A stretch of 64,000 nucleotides of DNA from Klebsiella sp. RHBSTW-00484 (GCF_013705725.1 NZ_CP055481.1:4774001-4838000), one strand, 5' to 3'. Numbered from the stretch's first letter, positions 46,357 through 56,475 are shown. The notes: generated by a model not told the origin, from the sequence alone. Translations and numbers: made by a program.

Positions 46357-47387
46357 TGAAAAAAACTCTGGTCACTACCCTGATTGCTTCCGGCATTGCG
46401 CTGGCGACGTTAAGCGGCACAGCACAGGCCAAAGGTCGACTGGTGGTCTACTGCAGCGCCACCAACGAAATGTGTGAAGCTGAAACTAAAGCCTTCGGCG
46501 AAAAATATGATGTGAAAACCTCGTTTATTCGCAACGGCTCCGGCAGCACGCTGGCGAAGGTCGATGCCGAGAAGAAAAACCCGCAGGCGGACGTCTGGTA
46601 CGGCGGTACCCTCGACCCGCAGTCCCAGGCCGGTGAAATGGGCCTGCTGCAACCCTATAAGTCCCCCAATCTTGAGCAGGTGATGGAGCAATTCCGCGAT
46701 CCGGCGAAGCTGAAAGGCAACTACACTTCGGCGGTCTACGTCGGCATTCTCGGCTTTGGCGTGAACACCCAGCGGCTGAAAGAGAAAAATCTGCCGGTGC
46801 CCAAATGCTGGAAGGACCTGACCAAACCGGAATATAAAGGCGAAATCCAGATTGCCGACCCGCAAAGCTCCGGTACCGCCTACACCGCGCTGGCTACCTT
46901 CGCCCAGCTGTGGGGGGACGATCAGGCCTTTGATTACCTGAAGCAGCTCAACGCTAACGTCTCCCAGTACACCAAATCCGGTATTGCCCCGGCGCGTAAC
47001 GCCGCCCGTGGCGAAACGGCCATTGGTATCGGCTTCCTGCACGATTACTCACTGGAAAAAGAACAGGGCGCGCCGCTGGAGCTTATCTCTCCGTGCGAAG
47101 GTACCGGCTATGAAATTGGCGGCATCAGCATCCTGAAGGGCGCACGCAACCTCGACAACGCCAAACTGTTTGTCGACTGGGCGCTGTCAAAAGAGGCCCA
47201 GGAGCTGGCGTGGAAAAAAGGCAAGTCTTATCAGATCCTGACCAACACCGCCGCCGAAACCTCACCAAACTCGCTGAAGCTCGACGACCTGAAGCTTATC
47301 AACTACGACATGGATAAATACGGTTCTACCGAAGTCCGTAAGCAGCTTATCAATAAGTGGGTTAGCGAAGTGAAGATGGGTAAATAA
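46356..47387 (+). CDS. afuA: AfuA-like periplasmic binding protein (sugar phosphate, formerly called iron-binding)
   Basis: 343 residues with a signal peptide cut after AQA. It has the type II periplasmic-binding fold: LVVYCSATNEMCEAETKAFGEKY, DVWYGGTLDPQSQAGEMG, CWKDLTKPEYKGEIQIADPQSSGTAY, SPCEGTGYEIGG. Annotated in many genomes as Fe3+-binding, but the Actinobacillus and Citrobacter AfuA proteins bind sugar phosphates such as glucose-6-phosphate. The ferric-binding Tyr-Tyr pair of FbpA is not evident. Physical coupling to uhpC (overlapping stop/start) supports the sugar-phosphate role. Confidence 0.82.
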   Translation: MKKTLVTTLIASGIALATLSGTAQAKGRLVVYCSATNEMCEAETKAFGEKYDVKTSFIRNGSGSTLAKVDAEKKNPQADVWYGGTLDPQSQAGEMGLLQPYKSPNLEQVMEQFRDPAKLKGNYTSAVYVGILGFGVNTQRLKEKNLPVPKCWKDLTKPEYKGEIQIADPQSSGTAYTALATFAQLWGDDQAFDYLKQLNANVSQYTKSGIAPARNAARGETAIGIGFLHDYSLEKEQGAPLELISPCEGTGYEIGGISILKGARNLDNAKLFVDWALSKEAQELAWKKGKSYQILTNTAAETSPNSLKLDDLKLINYDMDKYGSTEVRKQLINKWVSEVKMGK

Positions 47388-47406
47388 GCCCACATTTTGC
47401 GGTTAA

Positions 47407-47439
47407 TGCCCGGTGGCGCTCACGCTTACCGGGCCTACA
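47407..47439 (+). repeat. REP unit between afuA and afuB
   Basis: TGCCCGGTGGCGCTCACGC...CCGGGCCTACA, a single REP/PU in the 70-bp gap after the binding-protein gene. Such hairpins can protect the upstream mRNA, as for malE-malF, giving more binding protein than permease. Confidence 0.8.
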
Positions 47440-47457
47440 CACAACACCGGAAAACTT

Positions 47458-49536
47458 ATGTCACACACACTTGCACTCCATCCCGTGAAAAAACGGGATG
47501 CGATATTCCTTTGGGTTTTGTTCGGCTGGCTGGCGTTCGCCCTGCTGCCGAGCTGGAGCCTTGATTACGGTCTGCTGGAGTCCACGAGCGATGAAATTCT
47601 CGCGGCCTACGGCTGGTCACAGTTCAACATCAGTTGGTTGTGGTATTTGCTGCCGAGCCTGCTGCTGATTCGTCCATGGCAGGAAGCCAGGCGTGAGCAG
47701 CGCAGCCGTCATTATCTCGATGCAGGCTGGGCGTTCTGCTGTATGGCGTTTATCGTCATCAGCGCCACCGTGGAAGGCCGCGGGTTAGGCTACGCCACCA
47801 TCGTGCTGTTTGTGGCGCTGGGCGCGATTATGACCCTGGCGCTGACCCGCCTGGAATGGCTGGGCGGCGACCGTTTTGTGATTGGTTCGCTGGTCACCAT
47901 CGTGGCGTTGATTGGCGTGTTTATCGTCTGGCCGAGCATCGCTATTTTCATCCCGATGTTCACTAACGACGCGGGCGAATTTGCCCCGCTGGCGTTTATG
48001 GCCGTGCTGTCGCAGGCGCATATCGTGCAGGTGATCCTCAACTCCATCGCCCTGTCGATGGCGGTTGGCGTTGGCTGCACCTTCTTTGGTCTGGTACTGG
48101 CGATCTACACCACCCGCATCGCCAAACGCAGCGCGATTATTGGCCGCATCTTCTCGATTCTGCCGATCGTCACCCCGCCGTTTGTCGTCGGCCTCGGGGT
48201 CACCCTGATGATGGGGCGTTCCGGCTACATTACCGAATTGATGGTCGACTGGTTCGGGCTGACCAACACCAACTGGCTGTACGGGTTTACCGGCATCTGG
48301 CTGGCGCAGGTACTGGCGTTTACCCCGATGGCGTTTATGATCCTCGATGGGGCGATTAAGACCATTCATCCGTCGCTGGAGGAGGCGTCGTACACCCTGC
48401 GTGCCAGCCGCTGGCAGACCTTTAACGGCGTTTTCGTTCCGCTGCTGAAACCAGCGCTGGCGAACGCATTTTTAATCGTCATCGTCCAGTCGCTGGCCGA
48501 CTTCAGTAACCCGCTGGTGCTCGGCGGCAACTTTGACGTGCTGGCAACGCAGATCTACTTCTACATCACCGGTTCGCAGCTCGATTATCAGGCGGCGAGC
48601 ACGCTCGGCGCGTTCCTGCTGCTGTTCTCGCTGCTGGTGTTCTGCATTCAGTATATGTGGATCGGCAAGCGCTCTTACGTCACCGTTTCCGGTAAGTCCT
48701 ACCGTGGCGACGTACAACCACTGCCGGTCACCCTGGTATGGAGCGTGATCGCCATTCTGGCGGTATGGATCGCCTTTAACGCCCTGCTCTACGGCAGCAT
48801 TTTCTACGGCAGCTTCACCGTCAACTGGGGCGTGGATTACACCCTGACGCTGGATAACTTTATCAAGCTGTTCGGCCAGGGAATGAGCGACGGAGCATGG
48901 CCTTCCCTGCTCGACACCCTGCTGTACGCCGGGATTGCCGCGCCAATCACCGCCGCCTTCGGGTTACTGATCGCGTGGATCGTGGTGCGCCAGCAGTTTA
49001 AAGGCAAAAAGACCATCGAGTTCACCACCATGCTGTGCTTCGCGGTACCGGGCACCGTGGCGGGCGTGTCCTATATTCTCGCCTTTAACAGCGCGCCGGT
49101 GTACCTCACCGGTACGGCGGCGATTGTGATTATCTCGATGGTGATGCGTAACGTGCCGGTGGGTATTCGCGCCGGGATCGCAGGTCTGGGGCAGATCGAC
49201 AAGTCGCTGGACGAGGCGTCGCTCAGCCTGCGCGCCGGTTCCCTGCGCACCATTACGCATATTCTGCTGCCGCTGCTGCGTCCGGCGATCCTCTCGGCGC
49301 TGATCTACAGCTTTGTGCGCGCCATTACCACCGTCAGCGCCATTGTGTTCCTCGTCACACCGGATACCCGCGTGGCGACGGCTTACATTCTGAACCGCGT
49401 GGAAGATGGCGAGTACGGCGTGGCGATCGCCTACGGCTCGATTCTGATCGTGGTGATGCTGGCGATTATTTTCATCTTTGACTGGCTGATCGGGGAAGCG
49501 CGTATCTCCCGTTCAAAAGCCAAAAACCAGGCGTAA
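47458..49536 (+). CDS. afuB: AfuB-like fused ABC permease
   Basis: The start is ATG at 47458 ([19 protein letters not shown]). 692 residues, two fused binding-protein-dependent permease domains with about 12 or more membrane helices. Each half has an EAA loop: [28 protein letters not shown] in the first and [28 protein letters not shown] in the second. It forms the membrane channel of the AfuABC importer. It ends overlapping the start region of afuC. Confidence 0.85.
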   Translation: MSHTLALHPVKKRDAIFLWVLFGWLAFALLPSWSLDYGLLESTSDEILAAYGWSQFNISWLWYLLPSLLLIRPWQEARREQRSRHYLDAGWAFCCMAFIVISATVEGRGLGYATIVLFVALGAIMTLALTRLEWLGGDRFVIGSLVTIVALIGVFIVWPSIAIFIPMFTNDAGEFAPLAFMAVLSQAHIVQVILNSIALSMAVGVGCTFFGLVLAIYTTRIAKRSAIIGRIFSILPIVTPPFVVGLGVTLMMGRSGYITELMVDWFGLTNTNWLYGFTGIWLAQVLAFTPMAFMILDGAIKTIHPSLEEASYTLRASRWQTFNGVFVPLLKPALANAFLIVIVQSLADFSNPLVLGGNFDVLATQIYFYITGSQLDYQAASTLGAFLLLFSLLVFCIQYMWIGKRSYVTVSGKSYRGDVQPLPVTLVWSVIAILAVWIAFNALLYGSIFYGSFTVNWGVDYTLTLDNFIKLFGQGMSDGAWPSLLDTLLYAGIAAPITAAFGLLIAWIVVRQQFKGKKTIEFTTMLCFAVPGTVAGVSYILAFNSAPVYLTGTAAIVIISMVMRNVPVGIRAGIAGLGQIDKSLDEASLSLRAGSLRTITHILLPLLRPAILSALIYSFVRAITTVSAIVFLVTPDTRVATAYILNRVEDGEYGVAIAYGSILIVVMLAIIFIFDWLIGEARISRSKAKNQA

Positions 49537-49547
49537 TGGAGCGCACT

Positions 49548-50585
49548 ATGAGTCAGAAAAATTTTGTTGAGCTGCGCAACGTCACCAAGCGATTCGGCAG
49601 CAACACGGTTATCGACAATATCAATCTCACTATCCCGCAGGGGCAAATGGTGACCCTGCTCGGCCCTTCCGGTTGCGGCAAGACGACCATTCTGCGCCTG
49701 GTCGCCGGGCTGGAAAAACCGAGTGAAGGACAGATTTTCATTGATGGCGAAGACGTCACTCATCGCTCTATTCAGCAGCGCGATATCTGCATGGTGTTTC
49801 AGTCTTACGCCCTGTTTCCGCATATGTCGCTGGGGGACAACGTCGGCTACGGTCTGAAGATGCTTGGCATGTCGCGCAGCGACGTGAAGACGCGGGTGAA
49901 AGAAGCGCTGGCGATGGTAGATCTGGAAGGATTCGAGGACCGCTATGTCGATCAAATCTCCGGCGGCCAGCAGCAGCGCGTGGCGCTGGCGCGCGCGCTG
50001 ATCCTCAAGCCGAAGGTGCTGCTGTTTGATGAGCCGCTAAGTAACCTCGACGCCAACCTGCGGCGCAGCATGCGCGATAAGATCCGCGAACTGCAAAAGC
50101 AGTTTGATATCACCTCACTGTACGTCACCCACGATCAGAGCGAAGCCTTTGCGGTTTCCGATACTGTGCTGGTGATGAACAAGGGGCATATCATGCAGAT
50201 TGGATCGCCGCAGGATCTTTACCGACAGCCTGCGTCGCGCTTTATGGCGAGCTTTATGGGCGATGCCAACCTGTTCCCGGCCGCCTTCAGCGAGGATTTT
50301 GTCGATATTTATGGCTATCGGCTGCCAAGACCGCTGCATTTCGCCGTCCAGGGCGAAGGCACCGTCGGCGTACGTCCGGAGGCGATTACCCTGAGCGATC
50401 GCGGCGAGGAGAGCCAGCGCTGCGTGATTCGTCACGTGGCCTATATGGGGCCGCAGTATGAGGTCACGGTGGAGTGGAACGGGCAGGAGCTCTTATTGCA
50501 GATTAACGCCACCCGCCTGCAGCCGAACGCCGGAGAGCAGTATTACCTCGAAATCCACCCGTACGGGATGTTTGTTTTATCCTAG
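49548..50585 (+). CDS. afuC: AfuC-like ABC ATP-binding protein
   Basis: The start is ATG at 49548 ([21 protein letters not shown]); an ATG at 49536 overlapping the afuB stop is possible. 345 residues with Walker [11 protein letters not shown]-loop [10 protein letters not shown], signature ISGGQQQR, Walker [14 protein letters not shown]-loop VTHDQSEA and a C-terminal TOBE-like regulatory domain ([15 protein letters not shown]). It is last in the six-gene unit and followed by a strong terminator. Confidence 0.87.
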   Translation: MSQKNFVELRNVTKRFGSNTVIDNINLTIPQGQMVTLLGPSGCGKTTILRLVAGLEKPSEGQIFIDGEDVTHRSIQQRDICMVFQSYALFPHMSLGDNVGYGLKMLGMSRSDVKTRVKEALAMVDLEGFEDRYVDQISGGQQQRVALARALILKPKVLLFDEPLSNLDANLRRSMRDKIRELQKQFDITSLYVTHDQSEAFAVSDTVLVMNKGHIMQIGSPQDLYRQPASRFMASFMGDANLFPAAFSEDFVDIYGYRLPRPLHFAVQGEGTVGVRPEAITLSDRGEESQRCVIRHVAYMGPQYEVTVEWNGQELLLQINATRLQPNAGEQYYLEIHPYGMFVLS

Positions 50586-50604
50586 GTAAAAGTAAGGTAA
50601 AAGC

Positions 50605-50630
50605 AAAAAGGCAGCTCAGCTGCCTTTTTT
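50605..50630 (+). terminator. Intrinsic terminator after afuC
   Basis: AAAAA-GGCAGC-TCA-GCTGCC-TTTTTT, 20 bp after the afuC stop. A strong plus-strand terminator that also reads as one on the minus strand. Confidence 0.93.
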
Positions 50631-50639
50631 AGTGCTTGC

Positions 50640-50840
50640 TCCCTCTCCCCAAAGGGGCGAGGGGATCGCTCCTCTGCGCCGGGCAAGTCGGTTTTCTCCC
50701 TCTCCCTGTGGGAGAGGGTCGGGGTGAGGGCATCAGGCCGCACATACTCCCCTCACCCTAACCCTCTCCCCAAAGGGGCGAGGGGATCGCTCCTCTGCGC
50801 TGGGCAAGTCGGTTTTCTCCCTCTTCCTAATGGGCGAGGG
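50640..50840. repeat. Tandem copies of a roughly 120-bp repeat
   Basis: One full unit plus part of a second: the block CCCAAAGGGGCGAGGGGATCG...GGGCAAGTCGGTTTTCTCC occurs at about 50648-50699 and again at about 50771-50821, a period of about 123 bp. Inside are CCCTCTCCCTGTGGGAGAGGG and GGGGTGAGGGCATCAGGCCG. The inverse of this unit is at 38762-38885. It sits between convergent afuC and mmuM. Confidence 0.88.
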
Positions 50841-50849
50841 AGTTAATCC

Positions 50850-51782
50850 TCAGCGCTGCGCGTTCAATTCAGCAATATCCTTCGGCGCCGTCCGACAGCA
50901 GCCGCCAATCAGCTTCGCGCCCGCCGCCAGCCACTGGGGTAAATATCCCGCCAGCGTGGCGCACGCTTCGCCGTGATGGTGCCAGGTTTTGGTTACCGGG
51001 TCATAGTGTTCGCCTGAATTCGGGTAAACCACCAGCGACAGCGGCGTCAGGCTATGCAGGTGCTCCAGCGCGGCAGTAGTATTTTCCAGCGCGATACAGT
51101 TAATTCCCAGCGCCACCACCTGCGGGTAGTCTGCCAGCACGGCAATGACTTCGCGCAGCGGTGTGCCGTCGCTGAGATGCTGCGCATCGCGCAGGGTAAA
51201 CGAGAACCATGCCCGCGCGCGCGGGTATTCCGCCAGCAGCTCAGCCAGCGCCTTAATCTCAGTAAAATTCGGTAGCGTTTCGCAGGCTAACAGGTCAGCT
51301 CCGGCGTCGAGCAGCGCTTCCACGCGCGGACGGTGGAACGCCTGAAACGCTTCATGGCTGCGGACATAATCGCCGCGATACTCCGAACCATCCGCCAGAT
51401 ATGCGCCGTACGGCCCGACAGACCCGGCTACCAGCAGCGTGCCCGCCAGCGGGTTTTCGGCAAGATATGCTTCACGCGCTTTGCGGGCCAGCTCTACGCT
51501 TTTGCCAATCAGCGCTTTCGACTGAGCTTCGTCCAGCCCACGGGCGGCAAACCCCGCCGGAGTGGCCTGATAGCTGGCAGTGATCGCCACCTGCGCGCCG
51601 GCGCGGAAATAGTCGAGGTGGACTTCGCGAATAAGGTCCGGATTGTCGACCAGCACTTTCGCCGACCACAGGCTGTCGGCAAGGTTACAGCCGCGCGCTT
51701 CCAGCTCCGTCGCCATCGCGCCATCCAGCAGGACAAAGGGCTGTACGTCAAGAATGGCGGTTAACGGATTATTCTGCGACAT
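50850..51782 (-). CDS. mmuM: Homocysteine S-methyltransferase MmuM
   Basis: 310 residues, collinear with E. coli MmuM. Motifs: [60 protein letters not shown] (zinc Cys) and [12 protein letters not shown] (two zinc Cys). It transfers methyl from S-methylmethionine to homocysteine giving two methionines. Its ATG lies inside the end of mmuP (14-bp overlap). Confidence 0.97.
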   Translation of the reverse strand: MSQNNPLTAILDVQPFVLLDGAMATELEARGCNLADSLWSAKVLVDNPDLIREVHLDYFRAGAQVAITASYQATPAGFAARGLDEAQSKALIGKSVELARKAREAYLAENPLAGTLLVAGSVGPYGAYLADGSEYRGDYVRSHEAFQAFHRPRVEALLDAGADLLACETLPNFTEIKALAELLAEYPRARAWFSFTLRDAQHLSDGTPLREVIAVLADYPQVVALGINCIALENTTAALEHLHSLTPLSLVVYPNSGEHYDPVTKTWHHHGEACATLAGYLPQWLAAGAKLIGGCCRTAPKDIAELNAQR

Positions 51783-53175
51783 GTTGAGGCTCCTGGGTGA
51801 GTTTCCGTGAACGAGTCAGATAATACGCACCATAACACAGTGCCACGAACGGGATCCCGCACCACAGCGCAATCCGCTGACTCGGGTCAAACGCCAGCCC
51901 CACGCAGGCCACCAGACACAGCACAAATCCCAACACCGGCACCAGCGGATACCACGGTGCGCGATAGTGCAGCTCGCTGAGCGCTTTCCCCTGCTGAATG
52001 TGGCGACGGCGGAACATAAAGTGCGAGGCGCAGATGCTCAGCCATACCGCCACCACCGCAAAACCGGAGATCGCCGACAGCGCGACAAACACCGTGTCCG
52101 GGGCAATCACACTGGAGAACAGCGCCAGCACGCCGCCGAGCATGCTCACCGAAATCGCCGTCAGCGGTACGCCGTTTTTGGTCAATTTAGTAAAACAGGC
52201 CGGCAGCGTTTTTTCATTGGACAGCGACCACAGCATCCGCCCGGAGGCGTAAAGCCCGGAGTTGGCCGCCGACAGAATCGCCGTCAGGATCACAAAGTTA
52301 AAAATATCCGCCGCGTAAGGAATGCCGACTTTTTCAAACACCAGCACAAACGGGCTTTTCTCCACTCCCGCCTGCTGCATTGGGATCAGCGCCGCCAGCA
52401 CAAAAACGGTGCCGATAAAAAAGATAATCAGTCGGGCGATAGTGGTGCGAATAGCCACCGGAATGACTTTATGCGGATTTTCCGTTTCCCCCGCCGCGAT
52501 GCCGATAAGCTCGGTGCCGGAGAAGGCAAAATTCACCGCCACCATGGTCATCAGGATCGGCAGGCCGCCGTGCGGGAACCAGCCCTCGGCGGTAATATTC
52601 GAAAGCCCAGGCGCAGGCGAACCATCCTGCATCGGAATAAAGCCGAAGATCGCCGCGCCGCCGAGGATAATAAAGGCAATGATGGTGACCACTTTCACCA
52701 GCGAGAACCAGAATTCACCTTCGGCAAAGAAGCGGGTCGAAATCACGTTGAGGGCGAAAATCACCACGCAGAACACCACGCACCAGATCCATACCGGCAC
52801 CTGCGGGAACCAGTACTGCATACAGAATCCGGCGGCGGTAAAGCTGGAACCCAGCGCCACCGTCCACGTTAGCCAGTACAGCCACGCCACGGTATACCCC
52901 GTCGCCGGGCCGAGGTAGCGCGCGGCGTAGACGTGAAACGCGCCAGTTTCCGGCATCGCCACCGAGAGTTCACCCAGACACTGCATCACCAGCCACACGA
53001 CCAGCGCGCCAATCAGATAGGCCAGCAGCGTGCCCGCCGCCCCGGTGGTGGAGATGATGTAGCCGGTATTAAAAAATAGCCCTGTGCCAATAACGCCACC
53101 CAGCGACAGCATAATCAGGTGACGGGTTTTCATGGTGCGCTTGAGTTGCCCACCTTGTTGTTGTGTTGTTTGCAT
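51769..53175 (-). CDS. mmuP: S-methylmethionine permease MmuP
   Basis: 468 residues and about 12 membrane helices of the APC amino-acid permease family, almost identical in layout to E. coli MmuP ([80 protein letters not shown]). It imports S-methylmethionine for MmuM. MetJ-box-like sites lie just upstream. Confidence 0.97.
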   Translation of the reverse strand: MQTTQQQGGQLKRTMKTRHLIMLSLGGVIGTGLFFNTGYIISTTGAAGTLLAYLIGALVVWLVMQCLGELSVAMPETGAFHVYAARYLGPATGYTVAWLYWLTWTVALGSSFTAAGFCMQYWFPQVPVWIWCVVFCVVIFALNVISTRFFAEGEFWFSLVKVVTIIAFIILGGAAIFGFIPMQDGSPAPGLSNITAEGWFPHGGLPILMTMVAVNFAFSGTELIGIAAGETENPHKVIPVAIRTTIARLIIFFIGTVFVLAALIPMQQAGVEKSPFVLVFEKVGIPYAADIFNFVILTAILSAANSGLYASGRMLWSLSNEKTLPACFTKLTKNGVPLTAISVSMLGGVLALFSSVIAPDTVFVALSAISGFAVVAVWLSICASHFMFRRRHIQQGKALSELHYRAPWYPLVPVLGFVLCLVACVGLAFDPSQRIALWCGIPFVALCYGAYYLTRSRKLTQEPQHVAE

Positions 53176-53193
53176 TTGACCTCATGGGCGTAT

Positions 53194-53217
53194 AGACATC
53201 TAAACATCCAGATTAGA
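53194..53217 (-). promoter_or_regulatory. MetJ-box-like tandem sites upstream of mmuP
   Basis: AGACATCT, AAACATCC and AGATTAGA lie end to end, three 8-bp units near the MetJ consensus AGACGTCT (one mismatch in the first, more in the others), 19-42 bp before the mmuP ATG. In E. coli the mmu genes are repressed by MetJ with S-adenosylmethionine. Confidence 0.7.
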
Positions 53218-53404
53218 TATTCCTTATACCGCGCCCGATATGAAATTGCAAAGCCACCTGGCTTGCTACCTATGCATCCGCCCAAATCATCAGCGCTGCT
53301 TATGGGCAAAATAACGACAAACTGCAAATCGTGATCGCCGCACCCAAAAAATCAAAACAATGGTGCTAGTTTTACAAAACAATAAACCATAAAAGGATAA
53401 TTCT

Positions 53405-54787
53405 ATGTCAACCCGCACTTTACCTCTGTGGGCGGCTGCTGCCGTTGTCGGCATTTTGCCGCTGCAGGCCGCGCAGGCCGCCACCTCGGTTAAGTTTCCC
53501 GATAAAGTCTGCAACATTACTCAGTACGGCGCTGAAGGCCATCGACTGCAAATCGCGCTCAATACCGACGCGATTCAAAAGGCGATTGATGACTGCGCCG
53601 CCGCCGGAGGCGGGACGGTACTGGTGCCGAAAGGTAACTTTCTGACCAACCCGCTGTTCCTGAAGAGCAATATTCAGCTCAAGCTGGAGAAAGACGCGAC
53701 TTTAGTCGCTTCTACCGAAGTGACCGCTTACCGTGGCGATGACAAAACTAAATACGCCGAAGCGGAAAATGGCTGGCTGCCGTTTATCAGCATTGCTGAT
53801 GCGCAAAACGTGGCTATCGTCGGCGAAGGTACCATCGATGGTCAGGGCGCGGTGTGGTGGGAGCGCTGGCGGGAAAACATCCGTGCGACAGGCAAAAAAG
53901 GCGGCACCGATCGGCCACGACTGATTTACATCACCCGTTCCAGCAACGTGCTGATTGACGGCGTGACCCTCACCCATTCACCCAGCTTCCACGTAGTCAC
54001 CCGCTACGCGCACGATGTTGATATCAACGGCACACGTATTCTTTCGCCGTGGCATGCGCCAAACACCGACGCCATCGACCCTATCGATAGCCAGAATATC
54101 CGTATTACCAATAACTATATCGACTGCAACGACGACCATATCGCCATTAAGGCCGAGAAAGCCGATCCGCGCTTCCCGGAAGGCGTGGTGGATAATATCT
54201 ATATCGCCAATAACACCCTGAAGCAGGGGCGAGGGATCTCCATCGGCAGCGAGAGCGCGGGTGGCGTGAACAACGTGCTGGTGGAAAATAATACCTTTGA
54301 AGGTTCGATGTACGGTATCCGCATTAAAAGCCCGCGCGGTAAGGGCGGCGAGGTGAAAAACATCGTTTATCGTAATACCAAAATGCATAACGTCGAAGTC
54401 CCGCTGGTCTTCTCTGCCTATTACAAAGCCGCGCCGATTGTGCAGGCCGAAGTCGATAAGCTGCTACAGGCGGGCGGCTTTACCCTCGGCGAGCAGATCT
54501 ATCCGCCGGACAGCGATCCAAAGCAGCCGTTCGATAAATACAAAACCCCGCACTTCAGCAATATCACCGTTGAGAATTTAACCTCTACCGGTGCCAGCAA
54601 AGCGGCTGCCTACATTATCGGCACCCCGGAAGCGCCGCTGAGCGGTTTCCATTTTACCAACGTCAATATCGAAGCCGCCCACGGCCTGCGCATTCGTAAT
54701 GCCGAGCTGGAGACCAAAGGGCTTAATCTGCAGGTGAAAGAAGGCCCGGCGATTCAAAAAGACGCGGGGGCCATCGTTCACCAGTAA
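53405..54787 (+). CDS. GH28 glycoside hydrolase, polygalacturonase-like
   Basis: 460 residues from ATG 53405 (AAGGA upstream), with a signal peptide cut near AQA-ATS, so exported. A right-handed beta-helix enzyme with GH28 motifs: WHAPNTDAIDP (NTD), DCNDDHIAIK (DD), QGRGISIGSES and MYGIRIKSPRG (RIK). The usual GHG is GRG, as seen in some exo-acting members. It should cleave galacturonan or oligogalacturonides, likely in the periplasm. No other pectin genes are adjacent. Confidence 0.85.
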   Translation: MSTRTLPLWAAAAVVGILPLQAAQAATSVKFPDKVCNITQYGAEGHRLQIALNTDAIQKAIDDCAAAGGGTVLVPKGNFLTNPLFLKSNIQLKLEKDATLVASTEVTAYRGDDKTKYAEAENGWLPFISIADAQNVAIVGEGTIDGQGAVWWERWRENIRATGKKGGTDRPRLIYITRSSNVLIDGVTLTHSPSFHVVTRYAHDVDINGTRILSPWHAPNTDAIDPIDSQNIRITNNYIDCNDDHIAIKAEKADPRFPEGVVDNIYIANNTLKQGRGISIGSESAGGVNNVLVENNTFEGSMYGIRIKSPRGKGGEVKNIVYRNTKMHNVEVPLVFSAYYKAAPIVQAEVDKLLQAGGFTLGEQIYPPDSDPKQPFDKYKTPHFSNITVENLTSTGASKAAAYIIGTPEAPLSGFHFTNVNIEAAHGLRIRNAELETKGLNLQVKEGPAIQKDAGAIVHQ

Positions 54788-54799
54788 CGCTACATTTGC

Positions 54800-54851
54800 G
54801 GGCAACTGCACCACGGCGACTCTCCCGCCGGGTGTGGTCTGCCCTTTTTTT
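54800..54851 (+). terminator. Terminator after the GH28 gene
   Basis: A long interrupted stem: GGGCA pairs with TGCCC, ACCAC with GTGGT, and GGCG with CGCC, followed by seven T residues, 12 bp after the stop codon. Confidence 0.82.
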
Positions 54852-54865
54852 GATCGTCACTGGCT

Positions 54866-55014
54866 TAGAGCCTATCCCAGTAGGCGTAATCGTTGCAGGC
54901 AGTTTGGACACGGACAGCGCGCAAGAACCGGAGCGTACACGTAGTACGTGAGGATTCTGAGCACTGCCCAGGGCCAAACTGGCAAATAAGATAGCCCTAA
55001 TGGGATAGGTTCTT
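54866..55014. repeat. About 150-bp palindromic repeat element
   Basis: Ends are inverted repeats (TTAGAGCCTATCCCA on the left; TGGGATAGGTTCTTAA on the right). Inside, CAGTTTGGAC pairs with GGCCAAACTG and a central ACGTAGTACGT palindrome lies at about 54939. With the terminator it fills the 308-bp gap between the GH28 gene and eat. MITE-like; I recognise the type as common in Enterobacteriaceae but have no firm name. Confidence 0.75.
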
Positions 55015-55095
55015 AAACCACAGCGTTTATAAGTGGTATGACCTGGCACTCTCTTTGCAATCATCCGGGTAACTTTATCTGGCGAGGCAACGAAC

Positions 55096-56475
55096 ATGAC
55101 AGAGCAAACCACAACGCTAAAAAGAACGCTCGGCAGTTTCCGCTTATGGGGGATTGCCGTTGGGCTGGTTATTTCCGGAGAGTATTTCGGCTGGAGCTAC
55201 GGCTGGTCCCAGGCCGGGACGCTGGGCTTTATGATTGTTGCGCTGGCGATTGCCGCCATGTATTGCGCCTTTATTTTTAGTTTTACCGAGCTGACCACCG
55301 CTATTCCGCATGCAGGCGGGCCTTTTGCCTACGCCTACCGCGCTTTTGGCCCGACCGGCGGCTTTATTGCCGGCTTCGCGACCCTGATTGAGTTTGTCTT
55401 TGCCCCGCCCGCCATTGCCATGGCCATCGGCGCCTACCTTAACGTACAGTTTCCGGCGCTGGACCCGAAATGGGTGGCCTGCGGTGCTTACCTCATATTT
55501 ATGACGCTGAATATTCTTGGCGTCGGGATCGCCGCCACCTTTGAGCTGGTGGTCACCCTGCTGGCCATCTTCGAGCTGCTGGTGTTTATGGGCGTGGTTG
55601 CGCCGGGTTTCTCCTGGAGCCACTTTACGGCTAACGGCTGGGCGGGCGCGGAGAGCTTCAGCGGTCTGGCGCTGCCGGGCATGTTTGCCGCCATCCCGTT
55701 TGCTATCTGGTTCTTTCTGGCGATTGAAGGCGCATCGATGGCCGCCGAAGAGGCCAAAGACCCGCAGCGCACCATTCCCCGGGCGCTGGGCGGCGGCATC
55801 CTGACCCTGACCGTGCTGGCAATTGGTGTAATGGTCTTTGCCGGGGGCGTCGGCGACTGGCGAACCCTGGCGAATATTAACGACCCGCTGCCGCAGGCGA
55901 TGAAAATGGTGGTTGGCAGCAGCAGCGGCTGGCTGCATATGCTGGTGTGGTTGGGGCTGTTCGGCCTGGTGGCGTCGTTCCACGGGATTATTATGGGCTA
56001 CTCACGGCAGATTTACTCCCTGGCGCGCGCAGGCTATCTTCCCGCCAGCCTGGCGACGCTGAACCGCCGTACCCGCACGCCGCATCTGGCGATCCTCGCA
56101 GGCGGCGTGGTTGGTATCGCCGCCATCTTCTCTGATTCGCTGATCACCATTAGCGGGATGCCGCTGACCGCCTGTATCGTCACGATGTCGGTATTTGGCG
56201 CTATTGTTATGTATATCACCTCGATGGCGGCGCTGTTTAAACTGCGCCGCAGCGAGCCGAAGCTGATTCGCCCGTTCCGCGCGCCGCTCTATCCATGGGC
56301 ACCGGCCTTTGCCCTGGCGATGGCGGTACTCTGCCTGGTGGCGATGGTCTGGTACAACCCGCTGCTGGCGCTCATTTTCGCCGCCATGATGCTCGGCGGC
56401 TATCTGTGGTTTCGCAAGACCGCAGGTGCCCGCCAGCGCGCGGCGGTAGATCCGCAGCTGCGCACGGTCTCCTGA
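55096..56475 (+). CDS. eat: Ethanolamine permease
   Basis: 459 residues, about 12 helices, APC superfamily. The N-terminal WGIAVGLVISGEYFGWSYGWSQAGTLGF and AIPHAGGPFAYAYRAFGP, and EGASMAAEEAKDPQRTIPRA, are typical of Eat-type permeases. It imports ethanolamine at the membrane. Eleven bases separate it from eutB, so eat-eutB-eutC is one operon. Confidence 0.92.
   Translation: MTEQTTTLKRTLGSFRLWGIAVGLVISGEYFGWSYGWSQAGTLGFMIVALAIAAMYCAFIFSFTELTTAIPHAGGPFAYAYRAFGPTGGFIAGFATLIEFVFAPPAIAMAIGAYLNVQFPALDPKWVACGAYLIFMTLNILGVGIAATFELVVTLLAIFELLVFMGVVAPGFSWSHFTANGWAGAESFSGLALPGMFAAIPFAIWFFLAIEGASMAAEEAKDPQRTIPRALGGGILTLTVLAIGVMVFAGGVGDWRTLANINDPLPQAMKMVVGSSSGWLHMLVWLGLFGLVASFHGIIMGYSRQIYSLARAGYLPASLATLNRRTRTPHLAILAGGVVGIAAIFSDSLITISGMPLTACIVTMSVFGAIVMYITSMAALFKLRRSEPKLIRPFRAPLYPWAPAFALAMAVLCLVAMVWYNPLLALIFAAMMLGGYLWFRKTAGARQRAAVDPQLRTVS

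Noticed and set aside
46356..50585. Reading afuABC as a ferric-iron transporter
   Set aside because: The name is historical. The binding protein lacks an evident ferric Tyr pair and the genes are coupled to uhpABC, so a sugar-phosphate role is more likely.
50640..50840. CRISPR-like array
   Set aside because: The tandem units are about 123 bp, only about one and a half copies, with no short repeat/spacer alternation and no cas genes.
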